This document shows, in pieces, positions 1 through 10,857 of a stretch of DNA of 64,000 nt. Numbering within the stretch: the stretch's first letter is position 1; every line of letters begins with the position of its first letter. The stretch lies in NCBI GenBank assembly GCA_947579605.1, contig OX388310.1:186001-250000 (forward strand), given 5' to 3'. The notes below the pieces were generated by a model that was not told where the DNA came from, made no database searches, and saw nothing but the letters and a program-made list of their open reading frames with translations. Made by a program: the position numbers and the translations under genes. The DNA is from Athripsodes cinereus (Eukaryota; Arthropoda; Insecta; Trichoptera; Leptoceridae).

Positions 1-226
1 CAATTGCTTTTAATTCTTCGTTATCAACTTGTGTCTCCGGCCGTCCACGAGGCTTGTTCTGTAGGTCAAAATTTCCAGAACGGAAACGTTGGAACCAATA
101 ACGTACCGTATTTTCTTTTGCAGTAGCTTCCCCATACGCATTGTTAATCCTACGAGCCGTTTCTGCAGCACTAGTGCCGAGGTGAAACTCATATTCGTAA
201 ATATAGCGATATTTTAAGTTCTCCAT
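1..226 (-). CDS. mariner transposase, N-terminal part (partial)
   Basis: The frame is open for 75 codons from ATG at 226 to the window edge, with no stop or frameshift. Transposases of this family bind the terminal inverted repeats and move the element by cut and paste in the nucleus. The visible part is the DNA-binding region. It has a helix-turn-helix of the type LGTSAAETARRINNAYGE (about residues 16-33), followed by VRYWFQRFRSGNFDL (41-55) and the GRPET linker (61-65), all hallmarks of mariner transposases. The catalytic D,D34D domain would lie outside the window, so I cannot tell whether the copy is intact. The element is in the same orientation as the host gene in whose intron it appears to sit. 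Confidence 0.85.
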   Translation of the reverse strand, partial: MENLKYRYIYEYEFHLGTSAAETARRINNAYGEATAKENTVRYWFQRFRSGNFDLQNKPRGRPETQVDNEELKAI

Positions 227-414
227 ATTGTGAACAGAACGATGTGAAAGAAAAACAAATGACGCGATAACAAATAAATTTCGTAATTCGAACACAGAAA
301 TACATGGTCTTAAATTTGAAATAAATTTGAATTTGGAATTCCTAGCCGAACGCCACATATTTTGAATCAAAGTTGCCAGTTCGCCAAACGCCAATTTCAT
401 ATGTAAGGACCTAA
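1..414 (-). mobile_element. mariner transposon, 5' end, cut by window edge
   Basis: The left end of a mariner-family DNA transposon, read on the minus strand. The outer terminus is at 414 (minus-strand start TTAGGTCCTTACATATG) and is flanked by TA at 415-416, the usual mariner target. A leader of about 190 bp follows, then the transposase start at 226. The element runs off the window at base 1, so the other terminus and most of the gene are not visible. The terminal sequence resembles the rosa-type mariners of insects, but that subfamily call is from memory. Confidence 0.85.
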
Positions 415-839
415 TATATTGTTTGGTAAGTGCGTAGCAACAAGTTGTGGAAAATAATACTTTGTGATACATACTAGCAACACAATCATAATGAAACCAT
501 GAAATGGGCAGGAAGGAGGGAGGCATTTGCAGTAGAAATATAATGATAAAACGATTCTTTATTTTTATACTAGTTGATTTGTTGAATAACTCTTAGAATC
601 TCTGTGGTAGTGGAGATACAAAAATCTAAACTGGTCTAAGATTTTCTGTCTGTATATTTTGTGACAACTGTTTCATAATATACCATCAGAAGGATGTTTA
701 TCTAGCTATCTATCTATCTATACCATCACAACATCTCTCACAAATAGGGTAGTCAGTAGAAACATTTTATTTAATGAACAAATACATAAAGTAATTCGTG
801 TTTCAGGAAATGATATCAAACATTTACTAAATATGAATT
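415..839. other. AT-rich intronic sequence with a TATC microsatellite
   Basis: No gene is visible. A short run of TATC units lies near 703-722, joined to a small fragment of the (TAG)n repeat family at 720-762. Confidence 0.5.
720..762 (-). repeat. family A (TAG-tailed repeat), terminal fragment
   Basis: This matches the tail-proximal end of the abundant family A (see 61641-61898), reading taccatcac...tctcacaa.tagggtag. Only about 43 bp can be recognised. Confidence 0.6.
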
Positions 840-1085
840 CTCTATCTATCTTTACCCTCCCGCCGAATCCCAAGTGGGGGTAGACAGAGAGAATACATCA
901 TATTAGCTTATCTTTATAAGTATAATTCTTTCGCATGCACGTCGATTTATTTACTCAACACGCGGTCATCCTTGAGAATTTGATTCCCATGTTCCAGTCA
1001 TATAGTTCTCAGATACTCGCGTTTTCTCACACTCCCTCTTTTATAGGCATTTTATCTACAATACTCGTCTCGCATATGAATTCAA
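840..1085 (-). pseudogene. LINE-C remnant (3' end of a non-LTR retrotransposon)
   Basis: The minus strand resembles the plus strand of the copies at 14580-14900 and 22975-23195. All share a block encoding a decayed C-terminal segment (pattern W-x-QIL-x-DG...RACM-x-N-M-x-VEEAK) followed by a stretch related to CTCTCTCTGCCTAC. Stops interrupt every frame here. It is a 5'-truncated, inactive LINE copy; its lineage cannot be fixed from so short a piece. Confidence 0.55.
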
Positions 1086-2734
1086 GGAAAATTCAAGGAT
1101 TTTCCTTCTTTTTGTACTTTTTAAATTTCCTTTTTGTAACGGCTTCATACTTTACTGGTTTATTTGTTGCTCATTTTGTACACTAGTGATATTTTTTGTC
1201 TCAACTGTCTGTATCTTTATTTAAAAAAATAATAATATAAAAAATAACTTTAGGTTTATAATTTCTGTGGTATTTTTCGTTGAGCTTAGAAATTTTAAGG
1301 ATAAACGTAATTCAATTAATGCAAAATCGCTTTGAATGGAGGAGGGGCCACTTATTGTGTTTTTGTGAAGGACATTGTAGGACGAATGAATGTTAGACAC
1401 ATGAACAAATGTGGAGTGTGTAGTATCAAAAATATTTCTATGATGTCTGGTTTTCTTTGCCTGTTGTTATGAGAAGAGAGTTGCTAGTATAAATGAACCT
1501 TGTCGATCTTTTAAAACCAATGAAAAAACCTTTACATCTCATTTGAATAGGATGACATTTGAATGACTTTTCTCCGCGTGATAAATGATTTAACAAAAAA
1601 TGTTGTTCTTTAAACAAAAATAAAAGAACCTTGTCCTCCACGAAGGTTATTTACGTTGAAACAAAACAAAATAGCTATATACATAGCACAGCTGTTTGAT
1701 GTTATCTGTACCTGAGTTGAATTAATAATATGTTACAAATGATACTGGCAACGCCATCTATTGATTGCAAACACAATCAATCATAAATGAACAGTATTTA
1801 TTTTATTATTTTTAATCAGTTTGTTATCTAAAGAATTTTATTGACTGGTTACACTAATCTAATGTTAGCAAGTAGGCAGTAATTATTATTGAAGAAAAAT
1901 AACGACACATATAAATCACTTCTTTTGAAGTGTGTAGGTACTTACCTATTATATTATAGTACAAAATATAGACATAAGACATTATCTTACAAATGATAAT
2001 CTGAATGGGCACTACATACAATTTAATCACGTTTTTATTAGAGGACAACACTTGGGGATAAGTGTCGATAATATCAAGTTATTGAATATTTGTATTTATT
2101 ATTTTTGATTGAAATAATAATGCCTAGGTTTATGGATATAAAAAAAATACATTGATAATATTGTATCGATAATGTCCACTTGTTCACGTCAGTAAATATT
2201 ATCACTATCAATTGTGAAACATTATAAAAATAACAATAATAATAACAAGTTAATTGCACGGTAGGTACACGATGATATTATTGTTCTATGAGTCAGTAAA
2301 TATTATTGTGAAACTTGACTTGCTTTGTATCACGAAATTAATTTAGAAATTGTTGAGAGGATGACTACACTGTATAAATATTATTTGACCATGTAATAGT
2401 TTTAATATGAGTGATATGCATAGTTATTAACTAATTTATGTGTCATCGATTTCTTAGATAATGTAACAAATCAATAATAAAAAATAGAGTTATAACACAT
2501 GTGCAAGTCCAAACTGAAATGATGGATTGACATGGTGATCAATGATAAAAAGTTGTCATAGATATCAAGTCATAAAAAAGAAAAATAACAGATCGGAGTT
2601 TATCATGGACCCCCCACGGAGCACAAATTTTAGTATTTTTACTTACGCATATCTTTTTGATTGACCTTATATCATATTAACTTAAATTCGTTTTGAATAA
2701 CCCAAAACAGAGCCCAGATATAATAATCGTGTCG
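1086..2734. other. AT-rich intronic sequence, nothing recognised
   Basis: About 1.6 kb with short random open frames only. No repeat family seen elsewhere in the window is recognisable here. Confidence 0.5.
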
Positions 2735-2815
2735 GTACTTAGACACGCAGCGGGTGGAATTGAACCGGGAACTCTTGATTGGAAATCCGAGACTACCATC
2801 AACTAGCCGACGACA
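2735..2815 (-). repeat. tRNA-like SINE head fragment
   Basis: Read on the minus strand, this has a GGCTAGTTGATGGTAG A-box-like segment and a GGTTCAATTCC B box (2756-2766) at tRNA-like spacing. It resembles the head of SINE family B (41182-41362). There is no anticodon arm or acceptor pairing good enough to call a tRNA gene, so I read it as a decayed tRNA-derived SINE. Confidence 0.5.
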
Positions 2816-3633
2816 TATTTTTATAAAATATTACATGTAAGATACGAAATAAAAATATAAAGGTTATTTCATTTTGAAAATTCAAAGTAATCTCTATTTT
2901 AAAACAAATATTTGATAAATTGTTTACTTCAAATATAATAAAACTTCTTAAAATATTCATAAAACTATATTTTAACCTCTTCGCGAATAGATGGCCTTTA
3001 AATAACGAACAAAATAGAAAAGAAACCTTTTAAGTTTCCTATAAATATTTATCTATCTCTATTATTACATATTTAAAACAGTATTTTAATAACAATAGAT
3101 TTTTTATAATAATATTAAACAAACATCATTGAGATGTACATACTGTATATACCTATACCAGTTTTGTAGGACAGAGAATTATAATTTATTATACCATTAC
3201 AAACTAAATATGCCATTATATAATTAATTCTCAGATATATAGGTATAATAACTGCAGGTAATTAATGTGAATAGGTATAATTACTTTTTTAATAATCTTC
3301 TCTGATTGTTGTTTTATTGTTGCGAAGTCTTCTGTTATGTGCCTGGTTTTATTTTATCATATAACAGGATTTATCCGATTGTAAAATTAAATCTTTTAGT
3401 ACATAATGTTATGTAATGTATCTATGTACTTATCAACAAACTGTGCCACACATCAGTGTAAAATCACACATTCAACATAGCATCAAGAATAACAAAAATA
3501 CATAAGTACAGAATCATTAAAGTGATACAGTCATCGCCATTCTTAATGTTTAAAGGAACGTGTTTTTCTTGTTTATTTTACGATAAAGTATAGCTATTTC
3601 ATTTGAGATGAAGTTGAAAGAACTTCTTTGACA
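2816..3633. other. AT-rich intronic sequence, nothing recognised
   Basis: About 0.8 kb without a coding frame, known repeat or structured element that I can support. Confidence 0.5.
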
Positions 3634-3735
3634 GTTCATCGATCCTATGAGAATGATGTCAGAATTTATGGAATGACGTGGGAAGAGTCCTCTTTGTTGG
3701 CAAAAAAATCTGTTTGAATAAAGGAGGTTTGCATT
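3634..3735 (+). repeat. RTE-like LINE 3' end, decayed
   Basis: Resembles the end of the element at 44544-46491 (the segment encoding RSYDN-I-AQGMSW-E-V and RSEWRRLV), with many substitutions and small indels. Parts such as atgacgtgggaagag and gaataaaggagg are still clear. The GATGATG tail is not preserved. Confidence 0.5.
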
Positions 3736-4031
3736 CGCACAAACACAAACAGAATGGTCATAGCTGTATCAATTTATTTAATCATATAACCGGTATAAAA
3801 AAATAATTAAGTTATGTTGGTAAAAGGTATTCCCCACTTTATAGTAAATAAAACATTAATCAATATCTCATATATACTTATATGTTTGTACATTCTTCAG
3901 GTAGGTACTAGGTACTCTTTAGTTCAGTACGGATTAATAAACAAACAGTAAAAATATAATTCTACAATATTTGTTACTACTGGTACTTAAATATCCACAT
4001 AATAAATTAAGCAAATACAATTCTCTATTTA
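3736..4031. other. AT-rich intronic sequence
   Basis: Nothing recognised. Confidence 0.4.
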
Positions 4032-4728
4032 GGGCCAATTCTGAATCTTAATGAACTAACTAACTAAAAAGTTGATTAATATTAGTTATTATGTAGTATT
4101 CAGCATTAGTTATGAACTATAAACAACTATAAACTCGAGAACCACCAAGTGCAAACGGTAAAATCTATGGGACAAACTAATATTATTCAGTGATGCCGCA
4201 ATACAAAATGTTTTTCACGTTCCGATTTACACTTCTGGCAACAATTTAATAGTTGTCGCGCGTGAAAATTGTGAAATGTCAGATTTGCCGATATATTTTG
4301 GCGTTCGTATTTGCGTCGGTGGTGGTGTAATTTTACAATTTATACACGCTAATAGTTGCGAGGGCCCTAAAAATATAAATTTTTACTTTTTATTGAAAAA
4401 ACAACTTAACACTTCCAAAATATAGCAATATTCTGCGGTAAAATGACAGCAACTAACAATATTCGCACATTAAAAGTCGCGAATAAAATTCTGCCAAATC
4501 CAACTTATTTTAGTCGTCGGCTGTCAACTAAAATTTCATTCTGAATACGAAATCCATAGATTCTCGAAATTTATAGTTGTACTAAGGTGTCATAATGAAC
4601 TAATGAAGTAAATTAGTACGGAAAACTGTGAATACGAATTAGAACTAATTATCATGACTCAACTATCTCCTCACACTTAGTTCACTTAGTTAGTCCAACT
4701 AAACTATTTTATGATTCAGAATTGGCCA
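4032..4728. mobile_element. 0.7 kb non-autonomous DNA transposon, copy 1
   Basis: The element starts GGGCCAATTCTGAATC and ends GATTCAGAATTGGCCA, giving inverted termini of about 15 bp, and is flanked on both sides by TA. A longer imperfect inverted repeat continues inward (aacaactataaactcgag near the left, tctcgaaatttatagttgt towards the right). Subterminal blocks carry many ACTAA/TTAGT repeats. No transposase frame is present. A second copy lies at 54308-54997 in the same orientation with scattered differences. The TA flanks fit a Tc1/mariner-type or similar TA-targeting superfamily; the family is not identified. Confidence 0.8.
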
Positions 4729-4802
4729 TAAATACAAATTATAAAGAATTATAAAACAACTGAAGCAAAAAGTTAGTTTTTGAAGGTTTGACCAATCTTG
4801 AG

Positions 4803-4896
4803 ATTGATAATGAACTGATAAGTCGAAAGACGACGTCTCTCTCGTGATCAACAGCTTATGTTAGAAAGAAATACTTGTTTCAATTTACCTAATCAA
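4803..4896. repeat. foldback family (FB) half copy
   Basis: Contains the FB arm core (tgataagtcgaaagacgacgtctctctcg) and the outer arm sequence gaaagaaatacttgtttcaa, as in 26960-27101. Only one arm is present, so it cannot fold on itself like the complete copies. Confidence 0.6.
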
Positions 4897-6369
4897 ACAG
4901 TTTGTGTTTATTTTCATAAATTAAATGAATTATTTATATCTTCTTCCCCTCGTCCTAATTGCATACGTCATTGTGGGCATCGGTTTTTCTTAAGAAATCA
5001 AAAATGTATAAGATACCTATGTACGTATGTAGCAATGTAATATAAAGATAAAATATTTATTTTTGTGATGAATATTCTTTATTCTAATAGATAAGATGAA
5101 AAGAAAACAGACATAGATGTAATAGTCTTTATCTCAAAGGGATATGGAATGAAGGGAAACAAAGTTGAGGAAGAATATCATTTAGGTAGGTACTCTTAAA
5201 GATGAAATTTAAATGACCTGTTGTTTGTAACGCTGCAAAAACTGAAAGTGCTATAGTTTCCAAACCTGTACCAGTGAAAGCGTCTCAGTACCGCGCACAT
5301 TTGATCTCGCGACGGTGGTCCTCTATCTTCATTGGTTGCGGAGCTAGGGTATCGGAAGCCAGCATCCATCAAGGTAACTTAACCTAATATGGTCGTGTAA
5401 TACATCATATGAAAGCATTTCTCTGGCAGAATACAGCAAAGATAAACACACTTCAAAAAAAAATCCAAGAAAGGAAATATACCTAAATAAAAAAAGTTTT
5501 TCATGTTTTTCCGGAACGCTGCTTTTCCTGCTGGAATTGGTAAGAAGTGACTTATACCATTGTAAAGAGCTCATCGGAGTACACCGTAAACATCGCGACA
5601 ACAGTATCCTGTGACCAACAGTTTTCAAGATATTTTGATGTACACTATTTTTTTCAAGCTAAGAGGGTGGGTTGCAACACATATTTGGGGTTTCGCTCTT
5701 GCTTTCTCGTTGATGTTTCTTTATTTCTCTGCGCAATCATAGAGGATTACTTTTATAGATTACTTTTGCTTTTTTATGGACAATTTTGGTATATTATAAA
5801 CATTTTCATTCGATTGTAAAATTTATTTCTGTTTTTCATTATCAGATGTCTAATATTTGTTTATTTATAAAATATTGCCCTATGGAAATTTGGTTATTGT
5901 GCCAAATGGATTACATATAAAATTGCTATACCTACTCGAACTAGTGTTCACATTGTACATTGATTGTTTTATGTCTTTCTACTTATATCACTGCATACTT
6001 CAACTTATTTTACATATTGACTTTAATTTGATTTGTTTTCTACACTGATTTTGTTTTATATTCATATTGACTATTCTGAATAATATTGTACCTACGACTA
6101 TAATTGTATTGTCCCATACTCTGTACCTATTTATATGTGATACTTGACTAATAATTTAAAACTTGACTGATATTTTAAAACGCCCAAATACTGAACTGGT
6201 AGGCTCCTCATAAAATCATCAGCTACTAAAAATTAATATTTTTTTTTTCAATGTAATTATCATTTACCTTGAAAATTCTTATTATAAAATTTATCTCATA
6301 TCTATACCAGTAAGTGTACTTAATATACTTATTTGTTTGTTGCATTATTAATTTAGTGTATCTCATCAC
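4897..6369. other. unresolved intronic sequence with GC-richer blocks
   Basis: Blocks at 5220-5385 and 5510-5710 are less AT-rich than the surroundings and may be old repeat or retrotransposon material. The first ends in AAG followed by gtaac, like a donor site, but has no open frame or similarity that I recognise, so I do not call an exon. Confidence 0.35.
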
Positions 6370-6692
6370 TCTGACATTGCATGGTGGGTGTGCGTGTGCG
6401 CTGGCAAGCGTTGTAGGTGTGTGTTGGGGTTGTTTTTGGTGTATGGTGTTGGTATTTGGTGTTGCGCTGTCCCGATAGTTGAAATTGATGGTTTGACTTG
6501 TCACTTATTGGAATTATTCGTTTTATATGCGGGGGGCTCGGAAATTGATGATTTGATTTGTTAATTGATAGGAAATTGTTGATAGAGTATTATTATACTG
6601 GTTTTCCTTGACAATCTTCTTCATTTTTATAAATTGCAGAGTGATTAGTGACTGCCTCTTTTCTTTGCTTGGATTATCATTTTGCTTCCAGT
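6370..6692 (+). promoter_or_regulatory. LINE 5' UTR, probable internal promoter region
   Basis: G/T-rich sequence with GTGTG and GGTGTTG runs in front of ORF1, quite different from the AT-rich flank. LINEs of this kind carry an internal RNA polymerase II promoter in this position. No specific initiator can be demonstrated, and the left boundary is approximate. Confidence 0.45.
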
Positions 6693-7865
6693 ATGCCTAA
6701 GATGAACACTAGAAGTGCTGAGTCTCCTTCTACATTGGGTACATCCACTCTTAAGAACGGGGACCAACTAAGAAATACCTCAGGTAAGAATGGTGACACA
6801 CAGAGGAATGTTACGGTGAGGGATTTGGATAACCTTAGGACACATGTGGCTAAATTGAATGACCAGGTCACACAGAGCATGAGAGATGGTTTGGCTTCTC
6901 TGAAGGATGATATATTCGCCATGCTGATTGAGATTACTGGAAGGCTTTCCGTTGTGGATGAAATCATCAATGAGAACAAGATCTTGAAGGATAAGGTAAA
7001 TGGACTGGAGGAGAAGTTGAGGCTGTGCGATGGAGGAATGAATGGAGTCTGTCCTCAGACGGGTAGTGTGTCTGGAGTTCATAAGGATTACTTAGGCCAT
7101 AAAAGTTACTCTGGAGCAGTTGTGAATACCACTCACTCACTCATTGTCAGGGCGAAGGACTCTAAGAGGACAAGTGAGGACATAGAGAGTGCAATTAAGA
7201 GGAAGGTTAATCTGAGAGCTCTTAAAATTGGAATAGATGGGATTAAGAGGACTTCTAAGGGTACTATAGTTATAAACTTGCCGTCTGAGGAAGAAAGGAG
7301 TGTGCTAAAGGGAGAGATTGATAGGTCGTTGGAGGGACTTGAATCTGTTCAGGGTAGTAAGAGAGACCCGTTGGTTGTGTTCAGGGGCGTGGTTAAGGGA
7401 ATAAACGAGGATGACCTGAATGTCTCTTTGAGCACACAGAATGGTAATTTGAAGCTTGAGGAGCGTGTAAGGATCAAATTCAGGAGGAGGCACAGGAATT
7501 CTTTATTGGCAAACATAGCTTGTCAAGTTAGCCCAAAAACATGGAAAATTCTGATGGATAGGGGCAAGGTACATATAGGTTATCAGCGAGTTTCTGTTGA
7601 AAATGAATCACCTCTGGTGCAGTGCATGAGATGCCTATTTTTTGGACATGTTCAGGCTCATTGCCGTCAAGAGACTGACAGATGCGCTAAATGTGCTGGT
7701 AAGCATGATACTAGAGCGTGTGAGACACAGGAACTTCCTCACAAGTGTCATAACTGTATAATAAACAAGAGAGTGGACCATGAGCATACGGCGTTTGACC
7801 GTTCGTGTCCCATAAGACTAAAATTTGAAAAGATAGCAGTTGAAAATACAAATTACCATTGCTAA
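6693..7865 (+). CDS. LINE ORF1, gag-like nucleic-acid-binding protein (390 aa)
   Basis: The ORF1 protein packages LINE RNA into ribonucleoprotein particles. I start it at ATG 6693 (MPKMNTRSAES), the first ATG in the open frame; the frame is open back to 6648 through a GTG, but nothing supports that start. Residues about 42-112 are rich in heptad leucines and charged residues, as in a coiled coil. Residues about 145-290 resemble the RRM-like middle of gag-like LINE ORF1 proteins. Three zinc knuckles close the protein: C-x2-C-x4-H-x4-C at 311-324, C-x2-C-x3-H-x4-C at 331-343, and a third beginning CHNC at 352 with HEH-x6-C downstream. The frame is intact. It ends at TAA 7863-7865, overlapping the ORF2 frame. 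Confidence 0.85.
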   Translation: MPKMNTRSAESPSTLGTSTLKNGDQLRNTSGKNGDTQRNVTVRDLDNLRTHVAKLNDQVTQSMRDGLASLKDDIFAMLIEITGRLSVVDEIINENKILKDKVNGLEEKLRLCDGGMNGVCPQTGSVSGVHKDYLGHKSYSGAVVNTTHSLIVRAKDSKRTSEDIESAIKRKVNLRALKIGIDGIKRTSKGTIVINLPSEEERSVLKGEIDRSLEGLESVQGSKRDPLVVFRGVVKGINEDDLNVSLSTQNGNLKLEERVRIKFRRRHRNSLLANIACQVSPKTWKILMDRGKVHIGYQRVSVENESPLVQCMRCLFFGHVQAHCRQETDRCAKCAGKHDTRACETQELPHKCHNCIINKRVDHEHTAFDRSCPIRLKFEKIAVENTNYHC

Positions 7866-10857
7866 GGTTGACTTCGGTGAGACAGTCGATTACTTTGGTG
7901 ATTGCAGTTCGGCCATTGCCAAAAGGTTGACTACCGCTGGTGAATGTCGTAATTATTTGGATTCACGCTGTGACTTGAAGGTTTTTCACATTAACATACG
8001 AAGTGTAAATAAAAACTTTGATTCCTTCCTTGTTGAACTAACAGACTTGCGGATGGATTGGGATGTTGTTGTGCTGTCAGAATGCTGGACAGACATATCC
8101 TATACGCCTAAGCGGCTGACTGGCTACAGGGAATTTCACTCAGAGATTCATCACAATAGGAGTGATGGGTTGGTTGTCTATGTCAATGATAGATATTGCA
8201 ATGCGAGTGTGACGGAGCTGTCTTTACGTGAGGCCAACTGTCTGAGGATAAAGCTTGATGAAACTCGCGTGGTGCTGGCTATATATCGGCCACCTTGTTT
8301 TGTTGACAAGAATCTATTCTTGGAGTCACTTGCTGATGTATTGGGGTCTGTTAAATCCTTCAGAGAGTCTATCGTAGTGGGAGATATAAATATTGACATA
8401 ATAAAGCCTGATGCTTGTGGTGTCAGATATCTGACTATGGTCAGTGAGTTTGGTTACGTCCCAGCTATAGACATGGTAACTAGAAGTCAATCAGGCACAT
8501 GTCTTGATCATGTGATGGTTCGCGCGAAATCCGAATTGAGATCTGCTGTTTATGAGTGTACTATAACTGACCATTATGCGACAATGATAGGACTGCTGAG
8601 TGTTGGTGTGAGTGTGAAGGGAGATAGACAAATGATAGAGAGGAGAATGCTTGACCTAGACAAGTTGGTCCAGATCGTAAATATCGAGTCTTGGGACTTG
8701 ATAATAAACTCACAGAACGCTGAAGAATCGATGGATAGATTTGTTGAGGTCATGCGGAGACACATTGCAGAGAGCACATCAGTTAAGACAATAAGACCGA
8801 GTAGCAGAAATAGACAAATAAAGCCATGGATAACCTCAAGTATAGTGCAGAGTATCAGGAGACGGAATAGGCTCCATCTAGCAGCAAGGGGGGATCCGGG
8901 TAACGAGGACTTAAGAAATAAATATATAAGATATAGAAACATATGCAATAGTGTGATAGCTAGCGCCAAGAGGTTATACTACGGAGACCAGATACGAGAT
9001 GCGGGTAATGATTTGAGAAAGGTGTGGAGAGTCATAAGAGACTGTACATATTATGGTGGACAACAACCTCATGAATTGAACAGTGTTAGAATTGGTGACA
9101 GAGAGGTTAAATTCAGTGATGACCCACAGGCTGTGTGTGATCATATCAATGAGTTTTTTGCAGGTGTGGGACGAGATCTTGCAGGAAGAATTCTGGAGAA
9201 GACTGGTGTGACTGAAGAGGTTCTGGCTAGTGAGTTGAGGGTTGGAGGACAACATTCCCCTGCGCATTCGTTTTTTTTCTCTCCGGTGACTGCAGATGAA
9301 ATTGTTAAGATTATTGGATCGCTAAAAAATAGTCGAGCTACTGGGCAGGACCAGATAACCTCCATTCTTTTGAAAAGGTGTGCCACCCATCTGTCTGGTC
9401 CTCTTGCTCACATGGTCAACTTGTGTTTGCTACAGGGAACTTTTCCTAGTCAGTTAAAACATGCAGTTGTGATACCCGTGTACAAGTCGGGGGACGGCAG
9501 GGTGGCTGGCAACTATAGGCCAATTTCATTGTTAAGCGTTATATCCAAGGTTTTCGAAAAGGCAATAAAGTCAAGGTTGGAGAAGTACCTCATTAAGTTG
9601 AATTTTTTTTCTGCCCATCAATTTGGTTTTAGACCTGGACTGAGTACTCAGAATGCCTTGAACTGTTTTACAAACTATTTGACTGAGGCCCTCGATAACA
9701 GGGACAAGTGTCTAGCAATATTTCTCGACCTTGCTAAGGCATTCGATACTGTATCTCATATCCTATTGCTAAAAAAGCTTGAACTGATTGGAATTAGGGG
9801 CGTTGCACTGAGTGTATTTGAGACCTACTTGAAAGGTAGAACACAATCTACCAGGGTGGGTGAGTATACTAGTGCTTCGCTGAATGTGGGATGTGGGGTA
9901 CCACAGGGCAGTACGCTGGGACCAATATTATTTCTTGTGTACATAAACGATTTGTGTGACCTCAGCGTGGGTGGCTCTATTGTCTCTTTTGCCGATGACA
10001 TGGTTCTCATGTTTAGGGATGTGTCTTGGGATGGGGTGTATGAACGAGCTGAAAATGGTATCTCTCTGGTGGGTAAGTGGCTGAGTGGACATCTGCTAAC
10101 GCTTAATACTGATAAAACAAAGTATATACCGTTCTCCATCTCGGAGGCGGGTAAACCAGCGTTGCCTGTTCCTCTGAGGTTACACGGGTGTACGCTGGGC
10201 CAAATGTGTGACTGCCCCTTCATTTCACCTTGTGAGACAATGAAATACCTTGGTCTGACGATTGATTCGAATTTGAAATGGAATGTTTACCTGGAGGGTC
10301 TTTCGGTTCGCTTAAGGAAGTTGATATATGTTTTTAGAATGTTGAGAGATGTCTTGGATGATAATAGGTTGAGATCTGTTTATTTTGCGCTTTGTGACTC
10401 TATACTGAGCTATGGTGTTGAGTGTTGGGGAAGTGCAGCTGGTGTTCACATGTATCCTGTTGATGTGGCTCAGAAGGCGATTGTGAGGGTTATGAGCCGG
10501 GCGCCCTATAGGCATGCATCGGATCCACTGTTTAGGAAATATGGTATCTTGGATTCCAGGCAAACATACATCAAAAATGTTGTTACGCGTTACAGGAGAG
10601 CCTGCCCGGGAGAGGCTGCTTGGGTGGACCGGCGTGGTACTCGCTCGGTTACAAGAGGTACTATGTTTGTTCCGCCAGTGAGAACAACCTTGGGACAGCG
10701 CTCGGCAAGGTATCTTGCCCCGAGGCTCTACAACTCTGTTCCCGAGCAAATAAAGTTGCTCGGTGGGTGGAGATGCTTCAGCCGGTGGCTAAAGGTTTGG
10801 TTGCTTGACACGGGTAGAGAGGAAGCAAAAAGGAGGCTATTTTTACATGTTGTGTAA
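7837..10857 (+). CDS. LINE ORF2, endonuclease and reverse transcriptase (about 1005 aa)
   Basis: ORF2 nicks target DNA and copies the LINE RNA there (target-primed reverse transcription). Counting from the TTG at 7840, the APE-type endonuclease covers about residues 46-250, with HINIRS (50-55), SECW (80-83, Glu81), YRPP (149-152), GDINID (181-186) and TDHY (243-246). The reverse transcriptase follows: NYRPISLLSVISKVFEKAI from 558, FLDLAKAFDTV, GVPQGSTLGP and the catalytic FADD at 717-720 (9988-9999). A C-terminal domain with LSYGVECWG and DPLFRKYGIL completes it. There is no stop or frameshift. The frame has no ATG before Met72, inside the endonuclease domain, and a stop (TAG 7834-7836) lies just upstream, so translation must enter from the 7837-7865 overlap with ORF1 by +1 shifting, reinitiation or a non-ATG start. 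Confidence 0.9.
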   Translation, partial: QLKIQITIAKVDFGETVDYFGDCSSAIAKRLTTAGECRNYLDSRCDLKVFHINIRSVNKNFDSFLVELTDLRMDWDVVVLSECWTDISYTPKRLTGYREFHSEIHHNRSDGLVVYVNDRYCNASVTELSLREANCLRIKLDETRVVLAIYRPPCFVDKNLFLESLADVLGSVKSFRESIVVGDINIDIIKPDACGVRYLTMVSEFGYVPAIDMVTRSQSGTCLDHVMVRAKSELRSAVYECTITDHYATMIGLLSVGVSVKGDRQMIERRMLDLDKLVQIVNIESWDLIINSQNAEESMDRFVEVMRRHIAESTSVKTIRPSSRNRQIKPWITSSIVQSIRRRNRLHLAARGDPGNEDLRNKYIRYRNICNSVIASAKRLYYGDQIRDAGNDLRKVWRVIRDCTYYGGQQPHELNSVRIGDREVKFSDDPQAVCDHINEFFAGVGRDLAGRILEKTGVTEEVLASELRVGGQHSPAHSFFFSPVTADEIVKIIGSLKNSRATGQDQITSILLKRCATHLSGPLAHMVNLCLLQGTFPSQLKHAVVIPVYKSGDGRVAGNYRPISLLSVISKVFEKAIKSRLEKYLIKLNFFSAHQFGFRPGLSTQNALNCFTNYLTEALDNRDKCLAIFLDLAKAFDTVSHILLLKKLELIGIRGVALSVFETYLKGRTQSTRVGEYTSASLNVGCGVPQGSTLGPILFLVYINDLCDLSVGGSIVSFADDMVLMFRDVSWDGVYERAENGISLVGKWLSGHLLTLNTDKTKYIPFSISEAGKPALPVPLRLHGCTLGQMCDCPFISPCETMKYLGLTIDSNLKWNVYLEGLSVRLRKLIYVFRMLRDVLDDNRLRSVYFALCDSILSYGVECWGSAAGVHMYPVDVAQKAIVRVMSRAPYRHASDPLFRKYGILDSRQTYIKNVVTRYRRACPGEAAWVDRRGTRSVTRGTMFVPPVRTTLGQRSARYLAPRLYNSVPEQIKLLGGWRCFSRWLKVWLLDTGREEAKRRLFLHVV

